Shown here: positions 8,934 to 17,995 of the stretch, in pieces | Numbering within the stretch: the stretch's first letter is position 1 | How the letters are laid out: every line of letters starts with the position of its first letter | Position numbers and translations under genes: made by a program | The notes under the pieces: model-generated | What the model saw: only the letters and a program-made list of their open reading frames with translations | The model's database searches: none | Told to the model about the DNA's origin: nothing | From: Algoriphagus oliviformis | Lineage (GTDB): Bacteria > Bacteroidota > Bacteroidia > Cytophagales > Cyclobacteriaceae | NCBI RefSeq assembly: GCF_017254915.1 | Contig: NZ_JAFKCT010000002.1 | Coordinates: 434,001-498,000, forward strand | Length of the DNA stretch: 64,000 nucleotides | Direction of reading: 5' to 3'

Positions 8934-10450
8934 TGGGGCAGGTTTTCTGGGATACAGGCGTTCATGATGTTGTTTTCAGTGGCTTCGCCGCTGGCAAATT
9001 CGGCCGTGAGCTTTCCCTCGGCCATGACGAGGATGCGGTCTGAGATGGCGAGGATTTCCGGTATTTCGGAGGAAATGACCAAGATGGAGATTCCCTCGGC
9101 ACTGAGCTTGGAGATAAGTTCGTAGATCTCGCTTTTGGCGTTGACGTCGATGCCGCGGGTGGGCTCGTCGAGCATCAACACTTTTGGATTTCGCTCGATC
9201 CATTTGCCGAGAATGACCTTTTGCTGGTTTCCGCCGCTGAGGTTTTTGATAGCTTGGTGTTCTCCCGAGGACTTGATTTTCAGGGAGGAAGTATGTTTGT
9301 CGTAAAGCTTCGAGTGAAGCCGGTCGCTCAGGAATCCCAGCTCGCTGACTTTTTCCAATACCGTCAAGCTGAGGTTTTTGCCCACGGACATCCCGGGAAC
9401 TATCCCATCTCTCTTGCGGTCTTCGGGCACCAGGGCCATGCCTGCGGCGATCGCTTGGATAGGGCTCTTGAACTGGCAATCCTCGCCGTCGAGCCTGATG
9501 GAGCCCTTGAGTGCTTTGGAGTGCAAGCCAAAAAGGCTTTCGCAGAGCTCCGTCCTCCCAGCTCCCATGAGGCCGTAGATCCCCAGTACCTCACCTTTGC
9601 AGAGAGTGAAACTGATGTCATCCAAAAGCGGCCGAGCGCTGTTTTCCGGATTGAAAAGATGGAGGTTTTTCACCTCCAAGACGGTTTCCGGGCAAGCGCT
9701 TCTGGAGGTTTTCTTGACCACTTTCACCTCGCGACCAGCCATCATGTTGATCAGCTGGGCTCGGGAAATCTGGGAGACGGGCCCCTCGCCGACGATTTTT
9801 CCATCCCGCAGTACGACGAGATCGTCCGCCATGGCGAAGAGCTCGTCCAGCTTGTGGGAAATGTAAACGATGGCCTTTCCCTCGGCCTTTAGCCTTTCGA
9901 TGATCTCAAAGAGCACTTCCACCTCGCTCTCGCCGATGGCGGAAGTGGGTTCGTCCATGAATACCACTTCGGATTCGACCAAAAGCGCCTTGGCGATTTC
10001 CACGATTTGCTGCTGTCCGACTTTCAGGCTACCCACCAGGGCGGTGGGGTCGACGTCGAGCTTGAGCCTTTCCAAGAGCGTCTTGGTCTTCCGTATCATC
10101 TGGCTCTTGTCCAAAAAGCCCAGCGCATTGAGCAGTTCCCTTCCCAAAAAGATGTTTTGGGCGACGCTGAGGTGGGGGATCAGGTTGAGTTCCTGGTGGA
10201 TGATGGAGATGCCCAGGTCCTGCGCATCCTTGGGACGGGTGAATTTCACCTCGCTACCTTTGAACAGGATTTGGCCCTCATAGTCGGTGTAGACGCCGGA
10301 CATGATCTTGAGCAAGGTGGATTTGCCGGCACCGTTTTCCCCGATCAGGGCAGTCACCCTGCCTCCTTCGAGGCTGAGGTTCACCGCACTGAGGGCTGTC
10401 ACGCCGGAAAACCTTTTGGTGATGTCTTTTACTTCCAAGAGCGCTGCCAT
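8930..10450 (-). CDS. Rbs-type sugar ABC transporter ATP-binding protein (two ATPase domains)
   Basis: A 506-residue RbsA/MglA/XylG-type protein with two fused nucleotide-binding domains. The first has Walker A GENGAGKST (about 37), signature LKVGQQQ, and Walker B VVFMDEPTSAIGESE. The second has the degenerate P-loop GLMGAGRTE (about 295) seen in this family, signature LSGGNQQKV (about 402) and Walker B VLMLDEPTRGID. It powers import through the permease encoded immediately downstream. It overlaps that gene by 4 bases and lies 1 base after the DUF2291 gene. Which sugar is carried cannot be read from the ATPase. Confidence 0.96.
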   Translation of the reverse strand: MAALLEVKDITKRFSGVTALSAVNLSLEGGRVTALIGENGAGKSTLLKIMSGVYTDYEGQILFKGSEVKFTRPKDAQDLGISIIHQELNLIPHLSVAQNIFLGRELLNALGFLDKSQMIRKTKTLLERLKLDVDPTALVGSLKVGQQQIVEIAKALLVESEVVFMDEPTSAIGESEVEVLFEIIERLKAEGKAIVYISHKLDELFAMADDLVVLRDGKIVGEGPVSQISRAQLINMMAGREVKVVKKTSRSACPETVLEVKNLHLFNPENSARPLLDDISFTLCKGEVLGIYGLMGAGRTELCESLFGLHSKALKGSIRLDGEDCQFKSPIQAIAAGMALVPEDRKRDGIVPGMSVGKNLSLTVLEKVSELGFLSDRLHSKLYDKHTSSLKIKSSGEHQAIKNLSGGNQQKVILGKWIERNPKVLMLDEPTRGIDVNAKSEIYELISKLSAEGISILVISSEIPEILAISDRILVMAEGKLTAEFASGEATENNIMNACIPENLPQ

Positions 10451-10451
10451 G

Positions 10452-11075
10452 CTAGGGGTTGATCTTGAGGGTGAAAGGAATGATCTCAGGCCGCTGTAGG
10501 TTCAGATGGGCTTTGTTTAGCTCCATCGCTCCCTCAAATTCTACCCGGTCGCCGACGGCCAAGGAAGACCGAAACGTCGGAATGAGGTCGTGGCGGATTC
10601 TCGCGTTGATCTCCTCCGATATGGTGTTGAAGTCGGAGGTGTTTGGATAGTCGTTGATTTTCACGAGTCCGGAAGCGTCACGCAGGGCATTTCCGTAGAT
10701 GAATTCCGTCTCGATCTCTACGCTTTTGTCCCCAACTTGCAGCAGGACATGGTTTTCGTCCACCGAAGTGACCGTGCCTTCCCCCTTCACCCGGAAGTAT
10801 CCGATGTTGCCGATGCCCAGGGCGTTTCCGCTTTTCTCGAAGGTGCCCTCTGGGTCTGTTGCCAGTGCCGTGAGGAGTTGGGAAAAGTCGGGAGCGTTGC
10901 CGTAGGACTCCGCCAGCTCGGTGTCCCAGATGCTTTCCACGTAGGCGGCGGCATCGAAGACCTCCTTTTGGTTTGCGGCCAGCCGCTCGTCCAGAGGCTG
11001 GAAGTACACCGAGTTGTAGCCCAGCAAGGCCAGCAGCGCCATTCCTATCAAGTATTTGATCGCTCTCTGTTTCAT
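10452..11075 (-). CDS. DUF2291 family periplasmic protein
   Basis: 207 residues with a single N-terminal hydrophobic segment (8-24, [18 protein letters not shown]) and no lipobox cysteine, so it is probably a membrane-anchored periplasmic protein. It matches DUF2291, a family repeatedly found beside Rbs-type sugar importers; its function is not established. Recognisable features are the YVESIW segment, the beta-rich middle ([24 protein letters not shown]) and the C-terminal [14 protein letters not shown]. It overlaps the binding-protein gene by 4 bases and sits 1 base before the ATPase gene. This tight position between binding protein and ATPase suggests an accessory role in uptake. Confidence 0.85.
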   Translation of the reverse strand: MKQRAIKYLIGMALLALLGYNSVYFQPLDERLAANQKEVFDAAAYVESIWDTELAESYGNAPDFSQLLTALATDPEGTFEKSGNALGIGNIGYFRVKGEGTVTSVDENHVLLQVGDKSVEIETEFIYGNALRDASGLVKINDYPNTSDFNTISEEINARIRHDLIPTFRSSLAVGDRVEFEGAMELNKAHLNLQRPEIIPFTLKINP

Positions 11076-12031
11076 TTGCTTCCGTAGGCTTCGTATTCGT
11101 AGACGTTTTCCTGGTTGACCATCTCGACGGTCACGGGTACTTTTTGGGCAAAATCACGCTTGCCTCCAAAATATTCCTTGGCGTACTCGGCGGCGGTTCG
11201 GGCGATGAGCTTGGGAAACTGCATCCCGGTGGCCAGGATTTTCCCCTGCTCGATGGACGTGACCACGTCGCTCGCACCGTCAAAGCCAAACACCATCACC
11301 TGTTCCGCCTTTCCGGCAGCTACCAAAGCTTGGTAAGCTCCCATGGCCATGCCGTCGTTTCCGCAGAAAACGCCCTTGATGTCTGGATGTACCTGAAGGA
11401 TGGATTCCATGACCTCCATGGCCTTGTTTCGGTCAAAGTCGGCATTTTGCTGGGCGACCATCTGCAGACCGGGGTAGTGGTCCACAACGGAGTGAAAGCC
11501 CTTGGAGCGGCTCCAGGTGTTGTTGTCACCGACGAGGCCGAGGATTTCCACATACTTGCCTTCCTTGTTGAGCTTTTCGACGAAATACTTGCCGATGGCC
11601 ACACATCCGGCATAGCTGTCGGAGAGGATCTGGCTGGTGGCGGCATCGGTGGCGTTTATTTCCCTGTCCATGCAAAAAACCGGAATGTCGGCCCGCTTGG
11701 CGATCCGCACGTTGGCAATGGAGCCGTCTGCGTCCGTGGGGTTGAAAAGGATGGCATCGTAGCCGGAAGAGATGGCATTTTCGAAGTGGTCCGTCTCCAG
11801 CGCCGTATTGTTTTGGGAGTCAAAAATGGTCGCCTGAAAGCCAAGTTCGGTTGCCCGGTCAGCCGCCGTCTCTGCCAGGACAACAAACCAGGGATTGTTG
11901 AGCGTGGAGACGATGACGGCTACCTTCTTGGGGGCGTTGGGGTCAGATTCCTTTTGTTTTTGGCAGCTGGCGCAAATACCGACAATCAGCAGGAAGAGAA
12001 ACGGGAAGAGGCTGTTTTTGAAATAGGTCAT
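11072..12031 (-). CDS. Rbs-type sugar-binding lipoprotein
   Basis: A 319-residue periplasmic-binding protein of the RbsB/XylF/LacI-fold family (Peripla_BP_4). The N-terminus is a lipoprotein signal ([15 protein letters not shown], Cys at about 23), so the protein is anchored. Family features: [40 protein letters not shown], and the second-lobe [17 protein letters not shown] followed by VFGFDGASD. It captures the sugar for the ABC importer encoded by the next three genes. Residues such as the Asn-Asp-Gly and FDG motifs are typical of monosaccharide binding. Pentose versus hexose preference cannot be decided by eye. Confidence 0.94.
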   Translation of the reverse strand: MTYFKNSLFPFLFLLIVGICASCQKQKESDPNAPKKVAVIVSTLNNPWFVVLAETAADRATELGFQATIFDSQNNTALETDHFENAISSGYDAILFNPTDADGSIANVRIAKRADIPVFCMDREINATDAATSQILSDSYAGCVAIGKYFVEKLNKEGKYVEILGLVGDNNTWSRSKGFHSVVDHYPGLQMVAQQNADFDRNKAMEVMESILQVHPDIKGVFCGNDGMAMGAYQALVAAGKAEQVMVFGFDGASDVVTSIEQGKILATGMQFPKLIARTAAEYAKEYFGGKRDFAQKVPVTVEMVNQENVYEYEAYGSK

Positions 12032-12047
12032 TTTGGGTCGTTGTTTT

Positions 12048-13016
12048 TTATTTCAAAAGCTGCTCTGCCCGGGCTAGAATTCCCTCCGGGGAGATTCCGT
12101 AGTGGCCCAAAATCTCCATTTGGGATCCGGTGACCGTGTATTCATCCGGGATTCCCATGATTTGAAAGCGGTTTCGGGCGCCTTTTTGGAAAAGGTAGGA
12201 GGCGCAGGCTTCTCCCAAACCACCGTTCACCATGTGTTCTTCCACGGTGATGATCGGTTTTCGTTTGGCAGCCAACCCATCCAACAGCTGGGTGTCAAGC
12301 GGCTTGATGGTGTGCATGCTGACGACTTTTGCGCTGATGCCGTGTCTTTCGTCAAGTGCTTTGGCTGCTTTCCAAGCGGGATAGACGGTCTCCCCATTGG
12401 CGATGATCGTCAGATCACTTCCCTCGCGGACGATCCGTGCCTTTCCAAATTCAAACTTTTGGTTTTCCTCAGAAAGAAAAGGCATGGCCTTTTTCCCAAA
12501 GCGGAGATAGACCGGGCTGCTGGATTGGCTGGCAAGTAGCACCGCCTGCTCCGTTTCGAAGTTGTCAGCCGGAGCGACGATGATCAGGTTGTTGATGGCG
12601 CGGAGGGCGGCAAAATCATGCAGGCTGTGGTGGGTGGTGCCCAGAGCGCCATAGCTCACTCCTGCACTGATTCCCACCAGCTTCACGGGATTGTCCGAGT
12701 AGGCGACGTCATTCTTGATTTGTTCCAAAGCGCGGGCAGTCAGAAAACAGGCGGGGGAGACTGCGAAAGCCTTTTTGCCGGCCGAGGCCAAGCCTGCGGC
12801 CACGCCGACCAAGTTTTGCTCGGCTATGCCTACTTCGACGATCTGCTGGGGGAATTTTTGGCCAAAAGGTACCAGCTTCCCCGATCCTCGGGAGTCGCTT
12901 GTCACGGCGACGATATCCCGGTCTTTGGCGGCCAGCTTTTCCAGTGTTTCCGCAAAAATCTCCTGGTTAGCTTTTCCCATCCGGAGATCCATTTCCGCTA
13001 GTTTATCCAGTTCCAT
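12048..13016 (-). CDS. transketolase, C-terminal (pyrimidine-binding) subunit
   Basis: 322 residues covering the central and C-terminal transketolase domains (Transket_pyr and Transketolase_C) as a separate chain. The pyrimidine-domain glutamate is in [18 protein letters not shown], and [15 protein letters not shown] is the family loop. The cofactor-binding half is encoded by the next gene upstream, 6 bases away. Split transketolases are known from several specialised pathways, including apulose-4-phosphate and sulfosugar cleavage. Here the pair sits with an isomerase and an FGGY kinase, suggesting a two-carbon transfer from a dedicated keto-sugar phosphate rather than the central pentose pathway. 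Confidence 0.94.
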   Translation of the reverse strand: MELDKLAEMDLRMGKANQEIFAETLEKLAAKDRDIVAVTSDSRGSGKLVPFGQKFPQQIVEVGIAEQNLVGVAAGLASAGKKAFAVSPACFLTARALEQIKNDVAYSDNPVKLVGISAGVSYGALGTTHHSLHDFAALRAINNLIIVAPADNFETEQAVLLASQSSSPVYLRFGKKAMPFLSEENQKFEFGKARIVREGSDLTIIANGETVYPAWKAAKALDERHGISAKVVSMHTIKPLDTQLLDGLAAKRKPIITVEEHMVNGGLGEACASYLFQKGARNRFQIMGIPDEYTVTGSQMEILGHYGISPEGILARAEQLLK

Positions 13017-13022
13017 AGGTTT

Positions 13023-13847
13023 TCAGATTTGTGCTTCGGCAGTGTCCAGTTCGGTCATTGCCAGTTCGTATTGCTCTGGGCTTGGCACGCCATGGTGCCA
13101 TTTTAACACGCTTTCCATGTAGCTTATGCCTTTGCCCTTGATGGTGTGGGCGATGACGAAGCTGGGTTTTCCGGCTTCCAGCGGGCCTTGGTTGAGCGCT
13201 TTCTCCAGTTGGTCTAGGTCGTGTCCATCCACTTCCCGCACGGCCCAGCCAAAAGCCTCCAGCTTTTCCCGCAGGGAATCAGTATTCATGACCTCCTGGT
13301 TGGAGCCGGTGATTTGCTGCTTGTTGTTGTCAAGGATGGCGTAGAGATTGTCCAGTTTGTAGTGCGCAGCCGAGAGGAAGGCCTCCCAGTTGGAGCCTTC
13401 GGGCATTTCTCCGTCGCCCAAGAGGGTAAAGACGCGGTGGGATTTGCCGTCAAGTTTGGCGGCGATGGCTTCCCCGACACAGATGGGGAGTCCGTGGCCC
13501 AATGCTCCGGTATTTTGTTCCACGCCATTCACTTTCTTGGTGGGATGCCCGATGTAGTGGGATTGGTATTGGCACAGCGTTTCCAGATCCGATTCGGGGA
13601 AAAAGCCCCGGTCGGCCAAGGTCACAAAGAGCGCTTCGACACAGTGTCCCTTGCTCTGGATATAGCGGTCCCGGTTGGGATTTTTGAAATCGGCAGGATC
13701 GACATTCAGCACCCGATTGTAGAGGACATTCAGCGTGTCCACGCAGGAAAGACTTCCGCCGGTATGGCCGGCCTTGGCTTTGTAAATGTATTTGAGAAGG
13801 TTTTTTCTCAGCAATACAGACTTTATTTTCAACTCACTGTCGGTCAT
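13023..13847 (-). CDS. transketolase, N-terminal (thiamine diphosphate-binding) subunit
   Basis: 274 residues corresponding to the N-terminal thiamine-diphosphate domain of transketolase. Motifs: HTGGSLSCVDTLNVLY (about 27), GHGLPICVGEAIAAK, and the GDGEMPEGSNWEA...DNNK stretch, which is the ThDP/Mg signature (GDG-X-NN). The chain ends before the pyrimidine domain, which is the next gene, so the two form one heteromeric enzyme. It lies 45 bases downstream of the isomerase-like gene in the same operon. Confidence 0.94.
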   Translation of the reverse strand: MTDSELKIKSVLLRKNLLKYIYKAKAGHTGGSLSCVDTLNVLYNRVLNVDPADFKNPNRDRYIQSKGHCVEALFVTLADRGFFPESDLETLCQYQSHYIGHPTKKVNGVEQNTGALGHGLPICVGEAIAAKLDGKSHRVFTLLGDGEMPEGSNWEAFLSAAHYKLDNLYAILDNNKQQITGSNQEVMNTDSLREKLEAFGWAVREVDGHDLDQLEKALNQGPLEAGKPSFVIAHTIKGKGISYMESVLKWHHGVPSPEQYELAMTELDTAEAQI

Positions 13848-13892
13848 CTGAAGGTAGTTTTGATAGCAGCGGACTGCAAGATTGATGTTGTG

Positions 13893-15308
13893 TTATCCCT
13901 GATGGTGATAAACTTCCCAGCCCAGGTAGTTTTCGAAGGCCTCCCCCAGTACAGCCGACGTATGGGAGGCGTTCATGACCACGTGGTGCTCGAAGCCGTT
14001 TTTGCAGACATACTTCATCAGGCCTTGGAGGTCGGGGATCTTTGCGACGGCTCGGTTTCCGAATGTGTTCAGCTCATCGTTGGTGAGGTATCCGTCGCCG
14101 ATGTAGGCTTTCATGATGCCACGGGTATCGTCCGTGCTGATTCGACCGAAGGTCAAAGGCGAGGCTGGGGTGCGCCCGTCCAGCGCGCCGTAGGTATTTT
14201 CTACCCCCACGGTAGTGCCGAGTATGGGGGCGTTGCTGATCTCTATGTCCGGGAGAAAAGACTTAGCCCAATTGCCGCAGTGGAAAAGCACGCATTTTTC
14301 ATCGTCGTCCGCATAGTTGTTGTTCCAGTCGACGAGGGCGCTGGGCGAACCGGAAGCAAGCTGTAGGGCATACATGCTCAGGGTGCCGGTGACGTCCACT
14401 TCGCAGGCGCTAGGGATCATGCCTTCGCTAAACATACTGGAGCTGGTGCAGACGTTGCAGCCGTAGTTTTGCTGGAGGGAAGTCCAGCATTGGATGGCGT
14501 TGGCATCGAGCTGGTTTTCGATCATGAAGTCGTTGAGGACCACGTCCAGTTTCGCCATTTGGACCAGTGCTTCGCTTGGAGTCTTGCCTGTCGAGGCATA
14601 GTTGTGGATTTTTTCCAGATGTTCTTTCACTCGCTGATCGCTTGGGCCGAGCTTGTTTGCTTTGCCGAGGATTTCCGAAAGGTCGCAGGTGACGACGGAG
14701 ATGCCGTTTTTCTGCAAGATTTTTTCGCTGTAGCGGACTGTGTTGAATGCGGTGGGCCTGGCGCCTATGGCGCCGATGCGTACGTTTTTCAGGCCTTTGA
14801 CCACTCGGCAGACTCCGATGAACTGCTCCAAGTCGGCGAGAAAGGAGGCGTCGCCAGGATGCACCACATGTTTGGCGGTGAGGCTGTATTTGATGCCGTA
14901 TTGGTAGAGGTTGTTGCAGACGGAGATCTTGCCGCACCAGGAGTCGCGGCGGTTTGCGACATTGAGCTTGTTGAGCTCATCGGGATAGCCCTGGATCAGT
15001 ACGGGTACTTTGAGGTCGGCGAGGTGCAGGGTATCCGCCACGCCTCGCTCGTCTCCAAAGTTTGGCAACACCACCAGCACACCGGCGATTTGGTCTTTGT
15101 GTTTTTTGAAGAGGTCTGCGCATTTTTTGGCGTCTTGGTAGGTTTCCACTCCGCCCAACTTGCTGTCCGACTCCGCGAGCATGACTGCGCTGATTCCGCT
15201 CTCGGCAAAGAGCTTCAGGATGTCTGCCCGGGCTTCAGATACCAGTTTGTCGGGAAAAAAATCCCGGTTTCCTATGATCACTCCCAAGGTGAGGTTTTGC
15301 TTTTTCAT
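13893..15308 (-). CDS. L-fucose/L-arabinose isomerase-family protein
   Basis: 471 residues of the L-fucose isomerase superfamily, shorter than classical FucI (about 590). The metal-ligand regions are visible: ACEVDVTGTLSMYAL (Glu, about 323-337), VDWNNNYADDDEKCVLFHCGNW (Asp, about 350), and a C-terminal His segment GFEHHVVMNASHTSAVLGEAFENYLGW near residue 445. The N-terminal half has VLVVLPNFGDERGVADTL and GAIGARPTAFNTVRYSEK. It probably interconverts an aldose and ketose in the cytoplasm, using Mn. It lies 25 bases after the DeoR regulator gene and 45 before the split transketolase. The exact sugar is unknown; fucose is unlikely because no fuculose aldolase is nearby. Confidence 0.9.
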   Translation of the reverse strand: MKKQNLTLGVIIGNRDFFPDKLVSEARADILKLFAESGISAVMLAESDSKLGGVETYQDAKKCADLFKKHKDQIAGVLVVLPNFGDERGVADTLHLADLKVPVLIQGYPDELNKLNVANRRDSWCGKISVCNNLYQYGIKYSLTAKHVVHPGDASFLADLEQFIGVCRVVKGLKNVRIGAIGARPTAFNTVRYSEKILQKNGISVVTCDLSEILGKANKLGPSDQRVKEHLEKIHNYASTGKTPSEALVQMAKLDVVLNDFMIENQLDANAIQCWTSLQQNYGCNVCTSSSMFSEGMIPSACEVDVTGTLSMYALQLASGSPSALVDWNNNYADDDEKCVLFHCGNWAKSFLPDIEISNAPILGTTVGVENTYGALDGRTPASPLTFGRISTDDTRGIMKAYIGDGYLTNDELNTFGNRAVAKIPDLQGLMKYVCKNGFEHHVVMNASHTSAVLGEAFENYLGWEVYHHQG

Positions 15309-15333
15309 TGAATGGGTCAGTATGGGGTACTAT

Positions 15334-16110
15334 TTATGTGGTCGGTTTCTCTGCGATGATCAATTCGATCTCGTGCTCCTTAAATACTTCTTTGTGCTTG
15401 TTTTCAATCCCTTCGTCCGTGATGATGTAGTCGATCAGAGATAGGGCTCCCAGACTCGCAAAGGCGCTTTTGCCGATCTTAGAAGAGTCGGCAACCAGGT
15501 AAGTGGTGTCGGCAGCCTCGATCATGGCTTTTTTGACCACCAGGTCACTGAGGCTGGGGTAGGTGAGGCCGGACTTCAGGGAAATGCCCGCCGTTGCCAG
15601 AAAGAGTTTTTGCACATTCAGGCCCTTGAAGAAATCTGCCGCCTTTTGCCCGGTGAGCGAAAGGGTAGGAGCTTTGAATTCTCCGCCTGTCATGATGATG
15701 TCGATGTTTGGGTTTGCGCCAAGCATCAGGGCAATATTCAAAGCATTGGTAATCACCGTGAGCCCTTTGATGTTGATGATCTTCTTGGCGATTTCGGTGG
15801 TTGTCGAGCCAGAGTCCAGGATGATGGTGTCTCCTGGGTGGATGAACTCCAGACACTTTTCGGCGATGATTTCCTTTTCCCGAAGGTTGTCTTGATGGAC
15901 TAGGGAAAAATTTCGGACTTGGTCTTCCACATCCTTCAGGTGAACGCCTCCATGTTCGCGGACCACCAGTCCGTTTTTTTCCAGTTTCTCCAGATCCTGC
16001 CGGATGGTCACTTCAGTCACCTTGAAGATTCTCGCCAAATCGTTGACTTTGGCAGAGCCGTCTTCTTTCAATAGCTCAAGTATCTTTTCTTTTCTTTGTT
16101 TGGGAAGCAT
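15334..16110 (-). CDS. DeoR-family transcriptional regulator
   Basis: A 258-residue DeoR/GlpR regulator: N-terminal winged helix (EKILELLKEDGSAKVNDLARIFKVTEVTIRQDLEKLE, residues 8-45, with the usual VREHGG wing) and a C-terminal sugar-phosphate-sensing domain of the ISOCOT fold (DTIILDSGSTTTEIAKKI, TVITNALNIA, MTGGEF, DYIITDEG). Proteins of this type usually repress sugar operons and are released by a phosphorylated intermediate. It is the first gene of the 12-gene operon, so it is probably autoregulated. TTTCGAAAA motifs in its own promoter and before susC are candidate operators, described separately. Confidence 0.94.
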   Translation of the reverse strand: MLPKQRKEKILELLKEDGSAKVNDLARIFKVTEVTIRQDLEKLEKNGLVVREHGGVHLKDVEDQVRNFSLVHQDNLREKEIIAEKCLEFIHPGDTIILDSGSTTTEIAKKIINIKGLTVITNALNIALMLGANPNIDIIMTGGEFKAPTLSLTGQKAADFFKGLNVQKLFLATAGISLKSGLTYPSLSDLVVKKAMIEAADTTYLVADSSKIGKSAFASLGALSLIDYIITDEGIENKHKEVFKEHEIELIIAEKPTT

Positions 16111-16135
16111 GTGGATTTTGTTTCTTGATGGAAAA

Positions 16136-16219
16136 CAAAAGTAGCCTATTTCGAAAACTTATGCTTTTCATTGGGTTTGCTTTCGCAATATTTCATTTTG
16201 ATATACAGCCTTTCGAAAA
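16136..16219 (-). promoter_or_regulatory. putative promoter and DeoR operators upstream of the sugar operon
   Basis: Reading the minus strand toward the DeoR gene, TACTTTTG at 16143-16136 fits the Bacteroidota -7 element TAnnTTTG; no clear -33 TTTG is visible. The 9-mer TTTCGAAAA occurs at 16149-16157, just upstream of the -7 element, and again at 16211-16219, 62 bases away (about six helical turns). The same 9-mer lies before susC. Position and recurrence suggest a repressor site; binding is inference. Confidence 0.45.
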
Positions 16220-16282
16220 TCATCTTCCCAGGATCGTTTGAATGAAGACTTGAATTGAGCGTTTTGATGTGAAGCTTAACTA

Positions 16283-16323
16283 GGAGGAGGGGGCTATACC
16301 TCCTAAGGTAGAGCCCTTCCTTC
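16283..16323 (-). terminator. imperfect hairpin after the susD-like gene
   Basis: On the minus strand, just past the susD-like stop codon, the arms AGGAAGGGCTCTACC and GGTATAGCCCCCTCCT pair with few mismatches around the loop TTAGGA. No U-rich tail follows, so it may be an attenuating or RNA-stabilising stem rather than a full intrinsic terminator. It separates susCD from the DeoR operon. Confidence 0.35.
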
Positions 16324-16336
16324 TAAGTCCATGTAT

Positions 16337-17974
16337 TTATTGGTAACCCGGATTTTGGGTAAACTCATCCCGGTTAGTAACCGCGTCCAATTGCGACTGA
16401 GGGATAGGACGGATATAGTGGTGTTGACCCACGCTCTTTACGTCCGGATTTAGTGCAGGGACTCTGTCGACAAGCTTGTTGGTTCTTTTCAGGTCAAACC
16501 ATCTCAATTGCTCCCCGGCAAATTCTCTTGCGCGCTCATCCAAGATGAAGTCGATCGTAACTTGGTCTGCGGTGATTTTCATTGCATCCGCTTGGCCGGG
16601 CTTGGCTGCTCTTGCTCTTACTACATTGATGAAATCTGCCGCAGCCTGAAGGTTGCCAAGGTACATCTGCGCCTCAGCTGCGATCAGATACAATTCTGCA
16701 AATCGGATGACATAGGCGTCTCTCGCACTCTGGGCTTCATTGGCACTCGATCTGGTGTTGTCCATGTGCTTAGTGAGTGTAGGATAGCGAAGATTGTCAC
16801 GGACGGTTCCATCTTGGTTATAGATGTCATTTCTGTTATAGACCTGATATATATGTCCCGCGCTTCCCTTGAAGGTAGATCTGGTGGCTACTACGGCTGT
16901 GTCTCCCCGGTGCATTCCGGCTGGGAGGTTGGTGGAGTTGGCATACCATACCTCCATAAATGACCCCTCATATCTATTATCTGCCTCGCTGTATAGGTCT
17001 AGCAGTGTTCTGGTGGGCATGTATCTGTTGAACGGTCTGCCATATTCGATGGCTCTGGTGAGTCCGGGCAGGTTGTCGTATTTCATCAGGAAATGCAGGT
17101 GACCATTATTACTGCCACGGCCATGTCCAAGCGGATTGGTTTCATTGTTTCGGAGGTCATTCAGAGTCAAATTTTCCGCATAGTTCACCGCGTATACTAT
17201 TTCGCTGTTACGGTTGTTGGCCATATTCCAAAGGTCTTTATAGTTCGGTACAAGTTTGTACCCAAAGCCCCCATTGATCACAGCAGTGGCCATATCACTC
17301 GCTTCCTTGTACATCTTTCTGGTCAGATAGATGCGGGCGAGAAAAGACATAGCTGCCGGCTTGGTTACTCTTCCATAATCTGGAGTCGTAGGGGCTAGAT
17401 GCTTAACTGCGAAATTCAAGTCTTCGAGAATCTGGGCGTAGAAAGTATCCACGGGAGTTTTGTTGGCAGTAGTAATGATCCCTTGGGATTCTTCCAAGGT
17501 GAAATGTACTCCTCCCCAAGTCTCTACGATATGATAGTAGTAAAATGCTCTAAGGAACCTCAATTCAGCTTCTCTCTGTAGACGGTTGGCCGGTGTTAAT
17601 CCTGCGTCGGCGATCCTGTTGATGCCAGCATTCGTCAGGTTCACGGCTGCATATAGCTGCGTCCAAAGTGTAGTGATAGGGGCGTTGGTGCCCTGTAGGT
17701 TGGTGTAGGTGGACAGATCCGGCCACACATCTCCTGCTGCACTCATCCAGATATCGGTCCCCATCTCTGTCATATTGTATGCCTCTTCTTTGCCATACCA
17801 CCATCTCTGGTAAGAGTATGCCGCATTTACTAAGGACTCAAATCCTTCAGGAGTCGTATAAACGGCCTCTGCAGTTAGACCGCTGGGGTTGTATTCTTCC
17901 AACAAGTCTTCACAAGACGTGGTAAGTATCGTGATCGATAAAGCGAGTATGGATAGTATTGATGTTTTTTTCAT
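16337..17974 (-). CDS. SusD/RagB-family outer-membrane glycan-binding lipoprotein
   Basis: A 545-residue SusD-like protein, usual length for the family. The lipoprotein signal is ILSILALSITILTTSC (Cys about 21). An N-terminal SusD-like_3 domain with TPR helices (ALTPANRLQREAELRFLRAFYYYHIVETWGGVHF) is followed by the RagB/SusD domain (IRFAELYLIAAEAQMYLGN...INVVRARA, then DFILDERAREFAGEQLRWFDLKRTNKL), and it ends with the typical NPGYQ. It caps the SusC barrel and captures the oligosaccharide at the cell surface. It lies 21 bases after the susC-like gene. No starch-specific feature is implied by the name. Confidence 0.96.
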   Translation of the reverse strand: MKKTSILSILALSITILTTSCEDLLEEYNPSGLTAEAVYTTPEGFESLVNAAYSYQRWWYGKEEAYNMTEMGTDIWMSAAGDVWPDLSTYTNLQGTNAPITTLWTQLYAAVNLTNAGINRIADAGLTPANRLQREAELRFLRAFYYYHIVETWGGVHFTLEESQGIITTANKTPVDTFYAQILEDLNFAVKHLAPTTPDYGRVTKPAAMSFLARIYLTRKMYKEASDMATAVINGGFGYKLVPNYKDLWNMANNRNSEIVYAVNYAENLTLNDLRNNETNPLGHGRGSNNGHLHFLMKYDNLPGLTRAIEYGRPFNRYMPTRTLLDLYSEADNRYEGSFMEVWYANSTNLPAGMHRGDTAVVATRSTFKGSAGHIYQVYNRNDIYNQDGTVRDNLRYPTLTKHMDNTRSSANEAQSARDAYVIRFAELYLIAAEAQMYLGNLQAAADFINVVRARAAKPGQADAMKITADQVTIDFILDERAREFAGEQLRWFDLKRTNKLVDRVPALNPDVKSVGQHHYIRPIPQSQLDAVTNRDEFTQNPGYQ

Positions 17975-17995
17975 GGTTACGAGCTTTTGAATGAT

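Noticed and set aside
13893..15308. L-fucose catabolism
   Set aside because: The isomerase belongs to the superfamily but no fuculokinase/fuculose aldolase pairing is present; the kinase is GlpK-like and a transketolase replaces the aldolase.
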